Positions 44,065 to 52,404 of a stretch of 64,000 nt of DNA are shown here, piece by piece. The stretch is from Paenibacillus sp. S150. GTDB lineage: Bacteria; Bacillota; Bacilli; Paenibacillales; Paenibacillaceae. The notes below the pieces were generated by a model. That model was not told the origin of the DNA. It worked only from the letters and a program-made list of their open reading frames with translations, and did not search any database. The stretch lies in NCBI RefSeq assembly GCF_019352175.1, contig NZ_JACBYI010000006.1, positions 124,001 to 188,000 of the forward strand, given 5' to 3'. The first letter of the stretch is position 1. Each line of letters begins with the position of its first letter. The translations under genes were made by a program, and so were the position numbers.

Positions 44065-44211
44065 ATGATGGAATATACTCGTCCAAGTGTGACTCCATTA
44101 GGCGGTGATATGGAAACCCAAGGAACCTGGCTGTGGACTGAAACCGTAGTAGCCGGTGTTGCTTATGCCATTATTGCCGTAGTATTGACTGCAATTGATA
44201 TTACTCCATAA
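44065..44211 (+). CDS. RiPP precursor peptide 2, intact
   Basis: A 48-codon gene with a strong AGGAGGTG site; two adjacent ATG codons (44065, 44068) are possible starts. The leader MEYTRPSVTPLGGDME has Y-x-x-P-x-V-x-x-x-G, the spacing seen in leaders bound by PqqD-like domains. The core begins TWLWTETVVAGVAY and continues Ala/Ile/Val/Leu-rich to a final TP. A Gly-Gly lies at residues 13-14 of the shorter form and could be a cleavage site. No cysteine, so not a sactipeptide or lanthipeptide. Placed between the radical SAM and exporter genes. Confidence 0.75.
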   Translation: MMEYTRPSVTPLGGDMETQGTWLWTETVVAGVAYAIIAVVLTAIDITP

Positions 44212-44223
44212 TATTGTTTGAGT

Positions 44224-44276
44224 TTGTTTAGGGCAGGCATACATAAGGATTAAGATCGTCTGACTGCCCTAGACAA
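44224..44276 (+). promoter_or_regulatory. Hairpin downstream of precursor 2
   Basis: TTGTTTAGGGCAG and CTGCCCTAGACAA pair over 13 positions with one mismatch, loop about 27 bases, no long T-run. Such a structure between a precursor and its exporter can protect the short mRNA or limit read-through. Confidence 0.55.
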
Positions 44277-44310
44277 TACTATAAAATCTACAAGAAGGGC
44301 TAATAATTCT

Positions 44311-45963
44311 GTGAAAAAATATAAATTTCTGTTAAGATTTTCTACAGGGAGCATAAAACTCCTGGTGGCCGGATTTTTAATGTACCTGATCTTTTTTTTG
44401 GTGAATTCCGTATCCCCCTTTCTCACCAGATATTTGATTGACAATGCTTTCAACAGTGACAATGCAGACAAGCTACTAAATTTTATTGTCCTTTCTCTCA
44501 TTGTGCTGATTACGTTATGCGTGTCCGGCATACTGTCCAATTATTGGATTGCCCGCACGATGAACCGGATCAACAACAGAATGAAATCAGCAATGATCAA
44601 GAAGCTACAAGGCTATGATGAGGCTTTTTTTCGGAACAATAAAAGCGGAGATATCAACTTCCGGGTTCTGAATGATGTGGATTCTGTAGTAGGTTTTTAT
44701 GGCATAACCTTTATAACCATTCCAATTGATGTTATTGTTCTGCTGGTTTTGGGAAGCGTCCTAGTGAAATGGAGCCTCTTGCTGAGCGTGATAGTCTATG
44801 GCTTGCTTTTGTTCCAGCTGTTGGTTGTTACGAAAATTCGGACAAGAGTATTGAAATATTATAAGCGCCAGAAGGAGAGCTATCAGGATTTGTCGGGTTT
44901 TGTAATTGAGTTTTTCAGAAATCTCAATCTTTTGAAAGGTATCAATATGCAGAAAAAAATGACTCAGCATGCAGACCTGAAGTTGGATCATCTGGAAAAG
45001 CTCAATGTCAGAACCTCCGTTGTATCCAATTTAATGAGTTCAACCTCGATACTCATCAATAATGCATGGGTTTTTTTAATTTTATGGGTCGGAGGTCAGG
45101 CAGTTATCGAGGGTACAATGACCGTAGGCACATTGATGGCGTTTCTTATGATTACAGGCATGTTGTATCCTCGGATAGATTCTATGGTCACCAATTATAT
45201 CAAGCTCCAGGATATAGCCATTAGTTTGGGCCGGGTGCTGGAATACTATAATTATGATACAAGAGATTCGGGTCATCGTCGCCATCTTCCGTTAATTATG
45301 GGAGAAGGAGAAGTTATTGTGCATAATCTCAGCTACAGTTATGCGGATGAGCTGACTCTCAGTCAGCTGAACTTCCATATCCAGCCTAAGGCGGTAACTG
45401 TGATTGCAGGACGCAACGGTTCAGGAAAGACCACGCTGTGCAAATTGCTGGCAGGCTTTTTCGATCCGGGCAGCGGAAGTATTCAAATTGACGGTCAAGA
45501 TTTGAGCGAGGTACAGGTCGAAGATATAAGAAGCCATATTATGTATCAGCCCCAGGATCAGTTTTTAATGAGCGGTACTATTCTGGACAATATTGTTTGC
45601 GGTGATGAAAGCTATGATCTGGATGAGATCAATCAGGCTATCCACAAAGCCAGAGTAGCGGAATTCATTCAGACACTGCCGGATGGATTGAATACCTATA
45701 TCGGGGAGATCAGCAGCAGTGTTTCCGGCGGACAAGCACAGCGGATTGCGTTAGCCAGGCTGTTCTACAGAAGACCCAAAATCATTATTCTTGATGAGCC
45801 TACTTCGTTTATTGATGTTGCAGGCAAAACGTTGTTCAATGAGCTGGTAACAGATTTAAAAGAATATTCTACTATTGTGATAGTGAGCCACGATTTGGGA
45901 ATAATCGGTCATGCAGACCATATAATTAATCTGGATGAAATCAAAATGGAGGAGATTAGTTGA
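44311..45963 (+). CDS. ABC exporter, fused permease and ATPase
   Basis: A 550-residue half-transporter: six helices in about 1-300, ATPase domain about 330-545. Walker A is GRNGSGKTTLCKLL, signature VSGGQAQRIALARLF, Walker B IIILDEPTSF followed by the H-loop SHDLG. There is no N-terminal C39 peptidase domain, so leader removal must be done by another protein. GTG 44311 follows AAGGGC, a modest site. Probably exports the modified peptide. The gene ends overlapping the DUF1648 start. Confidence 0.9.
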   Translation: MKKYKFLLRFSTGSIKLLVAGFLMYLIFFLVNSVSPFLTRYLIDNAFNSDNADKLLNFIVLSLIVLITLCVSGILSNYWIARTMNRINNRMKSAMIKKLQGYDEAFFRNNKSGDINFRVLNDVDSVVGFYGITFITIPIDVIVLLVLGSVLVKWSLLLSVIVYGLLLFQLLVVTKIRTRVLKYYKRQKESYQDLSGFVIEFFRNLNLLKGINMQKKMTQHADLKLDHLEKLNVRTSVVSNLMSSTSILINNAWVFLILWVGGQAVIEGTMTVGTLMAFLMITGMLYPRIDSMVTNYIKLQDIAISLGRVLEYYNYDTRDSGHRRHLPLIMGEGEVIVHNLSYSYADELTLSQLNFHIQPKAVTVIAGRNGSGKTTLCKLLAGFFDPGSGSIQIDGQDLSEVQVEDIRSHIMYQPQDQFLMSGTILDNIVCGDESYDLDEINQAIHKARVAEFIQTLPDGLNTYIGEISSSVSGGQAQRIALARLFYRRPKIIILDEPTSFIDVAGKTLFNELVTDLKEYSTIVIVSHDLGIIGHADHIINLDEIKMEEIS

Positions 45964-46250
45964 ATATGAGGAAAAATATGGATGTTTATGCAACTGCAGG
46001 ATTAATACTGATTACACTGATTATCAATGTGATCGCTTATCCGCACCTGCCGGATAAAGTGGGAATTCATATGCAGTCGGGTGAAATAGACAGCTATCTA
46101 TCCAAGGCCGGGTTTGTAGCCCTCTTGCCGGGAATCCAGATTATTGCATCAGTCATCACCAAGCTGACACGCAAATCAACCGTTACACTTATTTTGCTGA
46201 ATGTCATTGCTTTGGGGCTTGATGCCTTCCTGATTTTTAAGAATATCTAG
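45960..46250 (+). CDS. DUF1648 small membrane protein, candidate immunity factor
   Basis: A 96-residue protein with three helices. YPHLPDKVGIHMQSGEIDSY then LSK fits the DUF1648 pattern (LPDxIPxHF-like, then G-x-x-D). DUF1648 also forms the N-terminal part of SdpI, the Bacillus immunity protein against the SdpC peptide toxin. TTG 45960 overlaps the exporter stop and is 6 bases from GGAGGA; ATG 45966 is an alternative. Position inside the cluster supports self-protection, which is inference. Confidence 0.72.
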   Translation: MNMRKNMDVYATAGLILITLIINVIAYPHLPDKVGIHMQSGEIDSYLSKAGFVALLPGIQIIASVITKLTRKSTVTLILLNVIALGLDAFLIFKNI

Positions 46251-46271
46251 TTAGAAGAATCGGGTGTATTG

Positions 46272-47852
46272 ATGAAGAAAATAAGGCATTTAGTCAGAAT
46301 ACAGATGAGGAATCATGCATTCTACGAGAAGCTGGACCGCAAGAACAGCATATGGATGATAGGATTGCTGATCGTTACCGCCTTGTCTCTGCTGATCTTT
46401 GTTTTTGGCCCTAACCTCCAAGAGTTTTACAGTCAGGTCTATACGCTGGGATTGGAGGAACAGTTCTTTTTAGTAATTCTGCTGCTGTTGATCAGCATTT
46501 TGTTGATTTTTGGAATGATTCATATTTTAACGTTATTCTATTTCTCCAAAGATATTGAGGCGCTGCTTCCATTGCCGCTGAGGCCTATACATATTCTGGC
46601 TTCTAAATTTATTGTAGTCCTAACAGGACAATACATTGTATTTTTCATTGGAATTGGCATTGCAGCCGTGTTATATGGAATCCAGCATCAGCCTGGTTTT
46701 CTGTTTTATTTGAACGCCTGTATGATTGTGATATTTTTGCCGCTCCCTTTTATCGCTGTTATTTCTCTCTTTTGCTTTGTGCTGATGCGTGTTCTGAATC
46801 TGAGCAAGTACAAGGAGATCGTACAGATTGCAGCTTCAGTGGTCATACTAGTTACGCCCTTTCTGATTAGAAGATTATTCAATCTCAGTACGTTAAGCCG
46901 CAAGGATTACTGGTTCAGTGATGCTCTTCGGGTAGTTTCGCGAAGCTTCTTTCATTATCAGTCGCCTGTCTATCTGCTGATTATCGCGAGTACATCTCTT
47001 GTGGCCCTTCTTCTTTTTGCTGTTGCGGGAGAAAAGCTGTATTTCAAAGGGGTTATAGGCAATAATGAAGGCTCCGGGAAGGGAAGCAGGACACCGATTG
47101 AAGCTTCAGAGAAAATCAAGGTGGCTTACGCCTATATCAGAAATGAGATCAGAAGCTACCTGCGGACCCCGGTTTTTGTGATTAACTGCATTCTCAAAAA
47201 TTCATTATGGACATTGGTTCTTCTGGTTGTGTTAGGCTCGCAATGGAGCACAATCAAGTTGGTTTTTCCATACATTGAAGGGATTACAGACAGCTTGAAC
47301 GGAAGAATAATATTTATGATCCTGGCAGTGATCTATCTCCAAGTGGGACAGAATTATTCGTCGGCGATCGCATTCTCCAAAGACGGTACAAGAATAATGA
47401 ACAGCAAATACATTCCTGTCGGTTATCCGCAGCAGATTATGTACCGGGTGCTTGCCAGTGCCGCAGTACTGATTGTCCCGTCTATGATTCTATTGATCGT
47501 TGCGCTCACGATGCTGCAAATACCGCTCCTGGCCTCAATTACTGCGGTACTGCTGATGATTCCCGCGTCACTGTCCGGTGCGATGCTGGGTGTATTGGCG
47601 GATATTCATAATCCCAAGCTGTTTTGGGACAGTGAGGCCGGGTTAGTGAAGAATAACTGGAATATCTTTAGCGGAACCCTGTTTGCTATAGGCATGTTTA
47701 TTCTGCTTGTATTAATCTCCAGATTCTATAACCCTTCCTTCGTGTCAGCGGTCTTGATATGTCTGCTGGGATCATGTGCAATCAATATCTGTCTGTATGC
47801 GCTGATTAGAAGGACGGGCGAGGCGAAGGTTCAGGCTATGCTTGATTCATGA
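46272..47852 (+). CDS. ABC-2 type permease, probable self-resistance transporter
   Basis: A 526-residue membrane protein with about 12 hydrophobic segments and a hydrophilic middle loop (GNNEGSGKGSRTPIEASEKI). It has the N-terminal DIEALLPLPLRPIHILASKF segment typical of bacterial ABC-2 export permeases of the EcsB/YtrC-like kind. The start is uncertain (ATG 46272 or TTG 46269) with a weak GGGTG site. Works with the ATPase encoded 58 bases downstream. Confidence 0.78.
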   Translation: MKKIRHLVRIQMRNHAFYEKLDRKNSIWMIGLLIVTALSLLIFVFGPNLQEFYSQVYTLGLEEQFFLVILLLLISILLIFGMIHILTLFYFSKDIEALLPLPLRPIHILASKFIVVLTGQYIVFFIGIGIAAVLYGIQHQPGFLFYLNACMIVIFLPLPFIAVISLFCFVLMRVLNLSKYKEIVQIAASVVILVTPFLIRRLFNLSTLSRKDYWFSDALRVVSRSFFHYQSPVYLLIIASTSLVALLLFAVAGEKLYFKGVIGNNEGSGKGSRTPIEASEKIKVAYAYIRNEIRSYLRTPVFVINCILKNSLWTLVLLVVLGSQWSTIKLVFPYIEGITDSLNGRIIFMILAVIYLQVGQNYSSAIAFSKDGTRIMNSKYIPVGYPQQIMYRVLASAAVLIVPSMILLIVALTMLQIPLLASITAVLLMIPASLSGAMLGVLADIHNPKLFWDSEAGLVKNNWNIFSGTLFAIGMFILLVLISRFYNPSFVSAVLICLLGSCAINICLYALIRRTGEAKVQAMLDS

Positions 47853-47909
47853 AAGGGATTCGAACGGAAATTATATCCTCACGCCAGTTACAATTTTGAA
47901 GGAGATATT

Positions 47910-48632
47910 ATGATCGAATTTGATAATGTGTTCAAAAGCTACCAGGATTCATCATATGTGCTCGAGAATTTGAGCCTGAGCATTATGCCCGGAGAATTGT
48001 TCGGGTTTCTGGGGCCCAATGGTGCGGGCAAAACCACCACATTGCGGATGCTGACCGGTATCGCCAAGCCTGATCAAGGGGAAATCCGCATCAACGGATG
48101 GAATATCGCGACGCATCCACTCCAGGCCAAAAAGCAATTCGGCTTTGTTCCCGATAACCACGATCTTTTTCTGCGGGTTAAAGGCATGTTGTACTTGAAC
48201 TTTATGGCAGATATCTACGAAGTATCGGGACCGGAGCGTAAAAAAATCATCCATGATCTGGCGGAACGATTTGAGATGACCGACCATTTGAACCAGCAGA
48301 TCCGCTCTTATTCCCATGGCATGAAGCAGAAAATATCTATTATAGGAGCTTTGCTGCATAGTCCGAAGGTTCTGATTCTCGATGAGCCGATGACGGGGCT
48401 GGACCCCAAAGCAACCTATGAATTGAAGAAAATGATGCAGGAGCATACCGCGCAAGGGAACAGCGTGCTGTTCTCCACGCATGTGCTTGAGGTGGCAGAG
48501 AATCTGTGCGACAAAGTGGCTGTGCTGAACAAGGGAAGAATGTTGTTCTCCGGGACTGTTGATGAGATGAGGGAGACCTTTCATTCCAACGAGTCGCTGG
48601 AGGAAATGTTCCTGGAAATTACCCGGAGTTGA
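47910..48632 (+). CDS. ABC transporter ATP-binding protein
   Basis: A 240-residue ATPase: Walker A GPNGAGKTTTLRML, Q-loop region FGFVPDNHDLF, signature YSHGMKQKISI, Walker B VLILDEPMTGLDP, H-loop STHVLE. ATG 47910 is 8 bases from AAGGAG. It pairs with the ABC-2 permease just upstream; such two-part systems often remove antimicrobial peptides from the membrane. Last gene of the cluster, before a terminator at 48745. Confidence 0.92.
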   Translation: MIEFDNVFKSYQDSSYVLENLSLSIMPGELFGFLGPNGAGKTTTLRMLTGIAKPDQGEIRINGWNIATHPLQAKKQFGFVPDNHDLFLRVKGMLYLNFMADIYEVSGPERKKIIHDLAERFEMTDHLNQQIRSYSHGMKQKISIIGALLHSPKVLILDEPMTGLDPKATYELKKMMQEHTAQGNSVLFSTHVLEVAENLCDKVAVLNKGRMLFSGTVDEMRETFHSNESLEEMFLEITRS

Positions 48633-48744
48633 CCGATTCCCGGTTTCCCCTGGTCAGCGGCGCTCTTTGTTGACGGAGTGGCGATGCAGAGTGGTCCGGG
48701 CTCATGGGTTAGCGTTTTAATTATATCCTCCTCTATAACATTGC

Positions 48745-48769
48745 AAGCCCGCACCAGGCGCGGGCTTTT
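48745..48769 (+). terminator. Terminator downstream of the RiPP cluster
   Basis: AGCCCGC / GCGGGCT stem with a 7-base loop and a short T-run; the shortness of the T-run leaves some doubt. Confidence 0.65.
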
Positions 48770-48895
48770 GGTGCTCCCTGCTGTACCGCGCAGTGATCTA
48801 TCCACGCTTGTCATGCCCGTCTGCATATTGCAGGCAAGTCCCTCATAGACATGTACTAATCAATGCTTTTCAAAACAGGTTAAGGGGATGATGTC

Positions 48896-49981
48896 ATGCG
48901 CCGGATAACATGGGTACTCGCGATCATTATGAGCGTGGCCCTGGTGCTCGCGGGATGCGGGAAGAAGGACGCCGCTTCCGTGGTCAAGGATTTGAACAAT
49001 GTGTCTGACAAGCTGGAGAGCAAGCAGGGGGCTTACCAGGGGTCGGGCACGATGACGCTGTACACCGGCGAGCAGCCGCAGGAGTATAAGGTGGAGGTAT
49101 GGTACAAGAATCCTTCCTACTACCGGATCAGCCTGTCGAACGTCCAGAAGGACGTTACGCAAATCGTGCTGCGCAATGATGAGGGCGTATTCGTGCTGAC
49201 GCCAAGCCTCGGCAAAAGCTTCCGCTTCCAAAGCGACTGGCCGGACAATCAAGGCCAGGTCTACCTGTACCAGACGCTGGTCCGGGGGATTGTCTCCGAC
49301 AACAACCGCCAGTTTGCGGAGGACGGAGACAACTACGTGTTCGAGGTAGCGGCGAATTATCAGAGCAGCGCGCTGGTCCGCCAGAAAATCTGGCTCGCCA
49401 AGAAGACCTATGAGCCGAAGCAGGTGCAGGTCTCCGATTCAGAAGCCAAGGTTGTGGTGAACGTGAAGTTCGACAGCTTCAAATTCGATCCGGACTTTAC
49501 CAAGGATTCTTTTGATATGCAAAAGAATATGACTGCCGGCAATGCATCCGAAAGCACGGTGGCGGAAGTCGATGAGAACGGCAATCCGGTCATTTCACAA
49601 GACAACAGCGAGCAGGCAGAGCAGCCGGCGGCTGCCGAGCTGGGGGACTTCGGAATTATCGAACCGGGATATATTCCTGCCGGTGTGCAGCTTAAAGACT
49701 CCAACAAAATTGAGGACAGCAAGGATCATTCCGTGCTCCTCCGTTACGACGGAACCTACCAGTACACGATTATGGAATCCCGTCCGCTGGACCGTGCCGT
49801 CTCGCTGGCACCGGGCAGTGTGATTGATCTTGGCTTCACAGTGGGCCTTCTCAGCGGCGACGAACAGCAGACATTAACCTGGATGAGCGATGGCGTGGAA
49901 TACCGGATCACCAGCGCAAATCTTCCTGTGAGCGAAATGATGCAGATTGCCGCTTCTATGGAGGAACAATCGGGTAAGTAA
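48896..49981 (+). CDS. LolA-like lipoprotein (YdcC-like)
   Basis: A 361-residue lipoprotein; lipobox LVLAGCGKK. The N-terminal half (QGSGTMTLYTGEQPQEYKVE, VWYKNPSYYRIS) is a LolA/LppX-like lipid-binding-type fold, and the C-terminal part (IIEPGYIPAGVQLKDSN) is a further domain seen in sporulation-associated YdcC. In Bacillus subtilis ydcC also lies directly before the alanine racemase and EndoAI/EndoA genes, and this order is kept here. ATG at the ORF start follows AAGGGGATG. Confidence 0.85.
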   Translation: MRRITWVLAIIMSVALVLAGCGKKDAASVVKDLNNVSDKLESKQGAYQGSGTMTLYTGEQPQEYKVEVWYKNPSYYRISLSNVQKDVTQIVLRNDEGVFVLTPSLGKSFRFQSDWPDNQGQVYLYQTLVRGIVSDNNRQFAEDGDNYVFEVAANYQSSALVRQKIWLAKKTYEPKQVQVSDSEAKVVVNVKFDSFKFDPDFTKDSFDMQKNMTAGNASESTVAEVDENGNPVISQDNSEQAEQPAAAELGDFGIIEPGYIPAGVQLKDSNKIEDSKDHSVLLRYDGTYQYTIMESRPLDRAVSLAPGSVIDLGFTVGLLSGDEQQTLTWMSDGVEYRITSANLPVSEMMQIAASMEEQSGK

Positions 49982-49989
49982 ATATCAGT

Positions 49990-50046
49990 AGGCGGATACT
50001 GCGTATTGTGGAAGTCTTTCCTCTACATGCGGTGTCCGCTTTTTTC
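49990..50046 (+). terminator. Terminator after the YdcC-like gene
   Basis: GCGGATAC ... GTGTCCGC with an inner stem (TGTGGA/TCCTCTACA) and a TTTTTT run. Confidence 0.7.
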
Positions 50047-50206
50047 AAATTTACGGGTGATGACAGACCTATGGAAATTCTGCCAAAAGATAGCCCTTTG
50101 CTTACATTGACAGCCGCCTTCCATTAGCATTACCATTGACAGTAAGACTGAAATCAATGAATGCTGAAGAGATGTTTTACTACTACGATTAGAAGGTGAC
50201 CCTGAA

Positions 50207-51388
50207 GTGCAAGCAAGCTATCGACCTACAGTAGCCGAGATTAATCTCGATGATCTGCGTGCCAATTACGAGGCCTTCCGCAAGGCTCTGCCTGCGGAAA
50301 CCAAGTTTATGGGATGCGTCAAAGGAAATGCGTACGGCCATGGGGCCGTGGAAGTGACTCGGGAGCTGGAACGACTCGGAGCGGATTATGTGAGCGTTGC
50401 TTTTCTGGATGAGGCATTGGAGTTGCGTCAGGCGGGAATACTAATTCCTATTCTGGTGCTGGGCTACACCTCTCCTGAAGGGATAGCCGTTGCCTGGAAG
50501 AACCATGTAACCGTAACACTGTTCACACCGGAGGTGCTGGAGGCGGTAAGACAGCTTCCGGTAGATCCGGGGCACCGGCTGAGGGTGCACATCAAGATTG
50601 ACAGCGGGATGGGCAGGCTGGGGCTTTTGCCAGCCGACGCACCCGATTTCATCGCTGGAGTGCATTCCGTAGCGCAGGCGGAGCTGGAGGGCATGTTCAC
50701 ACATTTTGCCAAAGCAGACGAAAAAGACAAAAGCTATACACTGATGCAGCACCGACGGTTCATGAGCGTGGCCGAAACGCTTCGGGACAGAAACATCCAC
50801 ATCCCGATCATACATACGGGCAATAGCGCTACGGCCATTGATACACCTCTTCTATCCAGTAACATGGTGCGTGTAGGCATAAGCTTGTACGGTTTCTATC
50901 CCTCGGCAGAGGTGAACCGCGAGCTGGTGGCTTTACACCCGGTAATGACGCTGAAGACGCAGGCGGTTTATGTCAAAACCCTGCCGCCCGATTGGGGCAT
51001 CAGCTACGGCACCCGGTACTTTACAGACAGCGAAGAGATCATTGCGACGCTTCCTGTAGGGTACGCTGACGGATATTCCCGCATGCTAACCGGCAAAGCG
51101 GAGGTGCTAATACGCGGACGCCGCGTTCCTGTCGTCGGAACGATCTGCATGGACCAGTGTATGGTAACGCTCAAATCTTTCGCTGAAGAAGCGGAACAAA
51201 TCAAAGCTGGCGAAGAGGTTGTACTCATCGGCCGCCAGGGCGCCGTGTCTATCACGGCAGATGAACTGGCACTCCATCTTGGAACGATTCACTACGAGGT
51301 AATCTGTATGCTGGCCCACCGGGTGCCGCGTGTGTATGTACGCGAAGGCACTGCTCCGAACCTGGTGAACCCCTTGCTGCAGACCTAA
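50207..51388 (+). CDS. alr: Alanine racemase
   Basis: Interconverts L- and D-alanine for peptidoglycan, a PLP enzyme. The PLP lysine is K39 in CVKGNAYGHGA (commonly K-A-N-A-Y-G-H-G; here Gly replaces Ala). The opposite catalytic base is Tyr267 in GISYGTRYF. RVGISLYG and PVVGTICMDQCMV are conserved. Length 393 is normal. GTG 50207 follows AAGGTGACC. Synteny with ydcC upstream and the EndoAI/EndoA genes downstream matches Bacillus. Confidence 0.95.
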   Translation: MQASYRPTVAEINLDDLRANYEAFRKALPAETKFMGCVKGNAYGHGAVEVTRELERLGADYVSVAFLDEALELRQAGILIPILVLGYTSPEGIAVAWKNHVTVTLFTPEVLEAVRQLPVDPGHRLRVHIKIDSGMGRLGLLPADAPDFIAGVHSVAQAELEGMFTHFAKADEKDKSYTLMQHRRFMSVAETLRDRNIHIPIIHTGNSATAIDTPLLSSNMVRVGISLYGFYPSAEVNRELVALHPVMTLKTQAVYVKTLPPDWGISYGTRYFTDSEEIIATLPVGYADGYSRMLTGKAEVLIRGRRVPVVGTICMDQCMVTLKSFAEEAEQIKAGEEVVLIGRQGAVSITADELALHLGTIHYEVICMLAHRVPRVYVREGTAPNLVNPLLQT

Positions 51389-51600
51389 TATCCTGACCGT
51401 GTAACTGATGCAGGAACGCAATTGAAGGAAAATGCCGTGTCGGCCAGCATGACTTATGGTCTATACGAACCGCCGTTTCTAGTTTATAATGGAATGCAGC
51501 ATACTTGATATACTGGCGGCATATATTCCTTGTATAAAATTCCTTGTATATTGTAACACTGGAACACAAGGGCAGAAGGTTTGTGGGGGTGGAAGAGAAG

Positions 51601-51882
51601 GTGGCCAATTTGCAGAACACCAAAAGGATCATGATCAGCTTGCCCGATCATCTCTTGCAGGAAGTGGATGGAATCGTCCAATTGGAGAACTCCAACCGGA
51701 GTGAATTGATCAGGCAGGCCATGAAGCTGTATCTAAGCGAACGGAGGAAACGGACCATCCGCGATTCGATGCAGCGTGGCTATATGGAAATGGCTAAAAT
51801 CAATTTGACCATGGCATGCGAGGCGTTTCTCGCGGAGGAAGATGCAGACAGTACTCTTGGCCGCTTAGTAAGCGGGGTGTAG
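51601..51882 (+). CDS. ndoAI: Antitoxin EndoAI (MazE-like, ribbon-helix-helix)
   Basis: A 93-residue CopG-type antitoxin: N-terminal KRIMISLPDHLLQEVDGIVQ ribbon-helix-helix, then a helical toxin-binding tail with MQRGYMEMAKINL and RLVSGV. It neutralises the EndoA RNase and represses the pair. GTG 51601 gives the same length as Bacillus subtilis EndoAI; longer in-frame starts (51544, 51589) have poorer support. Three bases separate its stop from the toxin start. Confidence 0.92.
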   Translation: MANLQNTKRIMISLPDHLLQEVDGIVQLENSNRSELIRQAMKLYLSERRKRTIRDSMQRGYMEMAKINLTMACEAFLAEEDADSTLGRLVSGV

Positions 51883-51885
51883 ATA

Positions 51886-52236
51886 TTGATCGTTAAACGC
51901 GGCGACGTTTTTTTTGCCGACCTTTCGCCGGTGGTGGGTTCAGAACAAGGCGGAGTACGGCCGGTACTGGTCATTCAGAACGACATTGGCAATCGCTTCA
52001 GCCCGACAGTCATTGTGGCGGCCATCACTGCCCAGATCCAGAAGGCAAAGCTGCCGACGCATGTGGAAATTGATGCGGCTGCTCACGGGTTTGACCGGGA
52101 TTCAGTGATTCTGCTGGAACAGGTTCGGACAATTGACAAACAACGCTTAACCGATAAGATCACCCACCTGGACGACGAAACGATGAAGCTGGTGGATGAT
52201 TCGCTGCAAATCAGCCTGGGACTGATTGATTTTTGA
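51886..52236 (+). CDS. ndoA: Endoribonuclease EndoA (MazF/PemK family toxin)
   Basis: A 116-residue mRNA interferase; Bacillus members cut RNA at [45 protein letters not shown] and [16 protein letters not shown] are almost identical to Bacillus EndoA. TTG 51886 is the start, three bases after the antitoxin stop. In Bacillus subtilis the sigma-B operon follows; here a TetR/efflux pair does. Confidence 0.96.
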   Translation: MIVKRGDVFFADLSPVVGSEQGGVRPVLVIQNDIGNRFSPTVIVAAITAQIQKAKLPTHVEIDAAAHGFDRDSVILLEQVRTIDKQRLTDKITHLDDETMKLVDDSLQISLGLIDF

Positions 52237-52269
52237 ATCAGGCTGACCATAGATCACCTATAATGCATT

Positions 52270-52306
52270 AAGAGGCGCACTCGGGATATCCCGGTGTGCC
52301 TCTTTG
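52270..52306 (+). terminator. Terminator after ndoA
   Basis: AAGAGGCGCACTCGGGA pairs with TCCCGGTGTGCCTCTT (one mismatch), loop of one to three bases; the T-run is short. Confidence 0.75.
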
Positions 52307-52339
52307 ATTATACAGGCATTTAGTTCAGCGGGTAATGCC

Positions 52340-52388
52340 TTCACTATGAGAAGCTTCTGTGCTACAATTAGACCGGACGGTCGGTTTA
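52340..52388 (+). promoter_or_regulatory. Promoter and TetR operator of the regulator gene
   Basis: TTCACT (52340-52345), 17 bases, TACAAT (52363-52368). The -10 box runs directly into TAGACCGGACGGTCGGTTTA (52369-52388), holding the palindrome GACCGgaCGGTC. The same -10/operator arrangement stands before the MFS gene (53063-53089), so the TetR protein most likely represses both. Confidence 0.8.
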
Positions 52389-52404
52389 GAAGGAGGCGGT
52401 CAGG

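Larger units (their letters stand above)
41885..48632 (+). other. Putative radical SAM RiPP biosynthetic and immunity cluster
   Basis: Gene order: frameshifted precursor, PqqD-like/GNAT-like protein, radical SAM enzyme, intact precursor, ABC exporter, DUF1648 protein, ABC-2 type permease, ABC ATPase. All on one strand with short gaps or overlaps and with lower GC than both flanks. Precursor leaders show Y-x-x-P-x-hydrophobic spacing, the pattern bound by PqqD-like recognition elements in lasso peptide systems, but no lasso protease or cyclase gene is present. The class is therefore inferred to be a radical SAM-modified peptide with a strongly hydrophobic core. Confidence 0.72.

Noticed and set aside
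41885..48632. Lasso peptide or sactipeptide cluster
   Set aside because: There is no B2 protease or lasso cyclase gene, and the precursors lack cysteine, which sactipeptides need. A radical SAM peptide of another type fits better.
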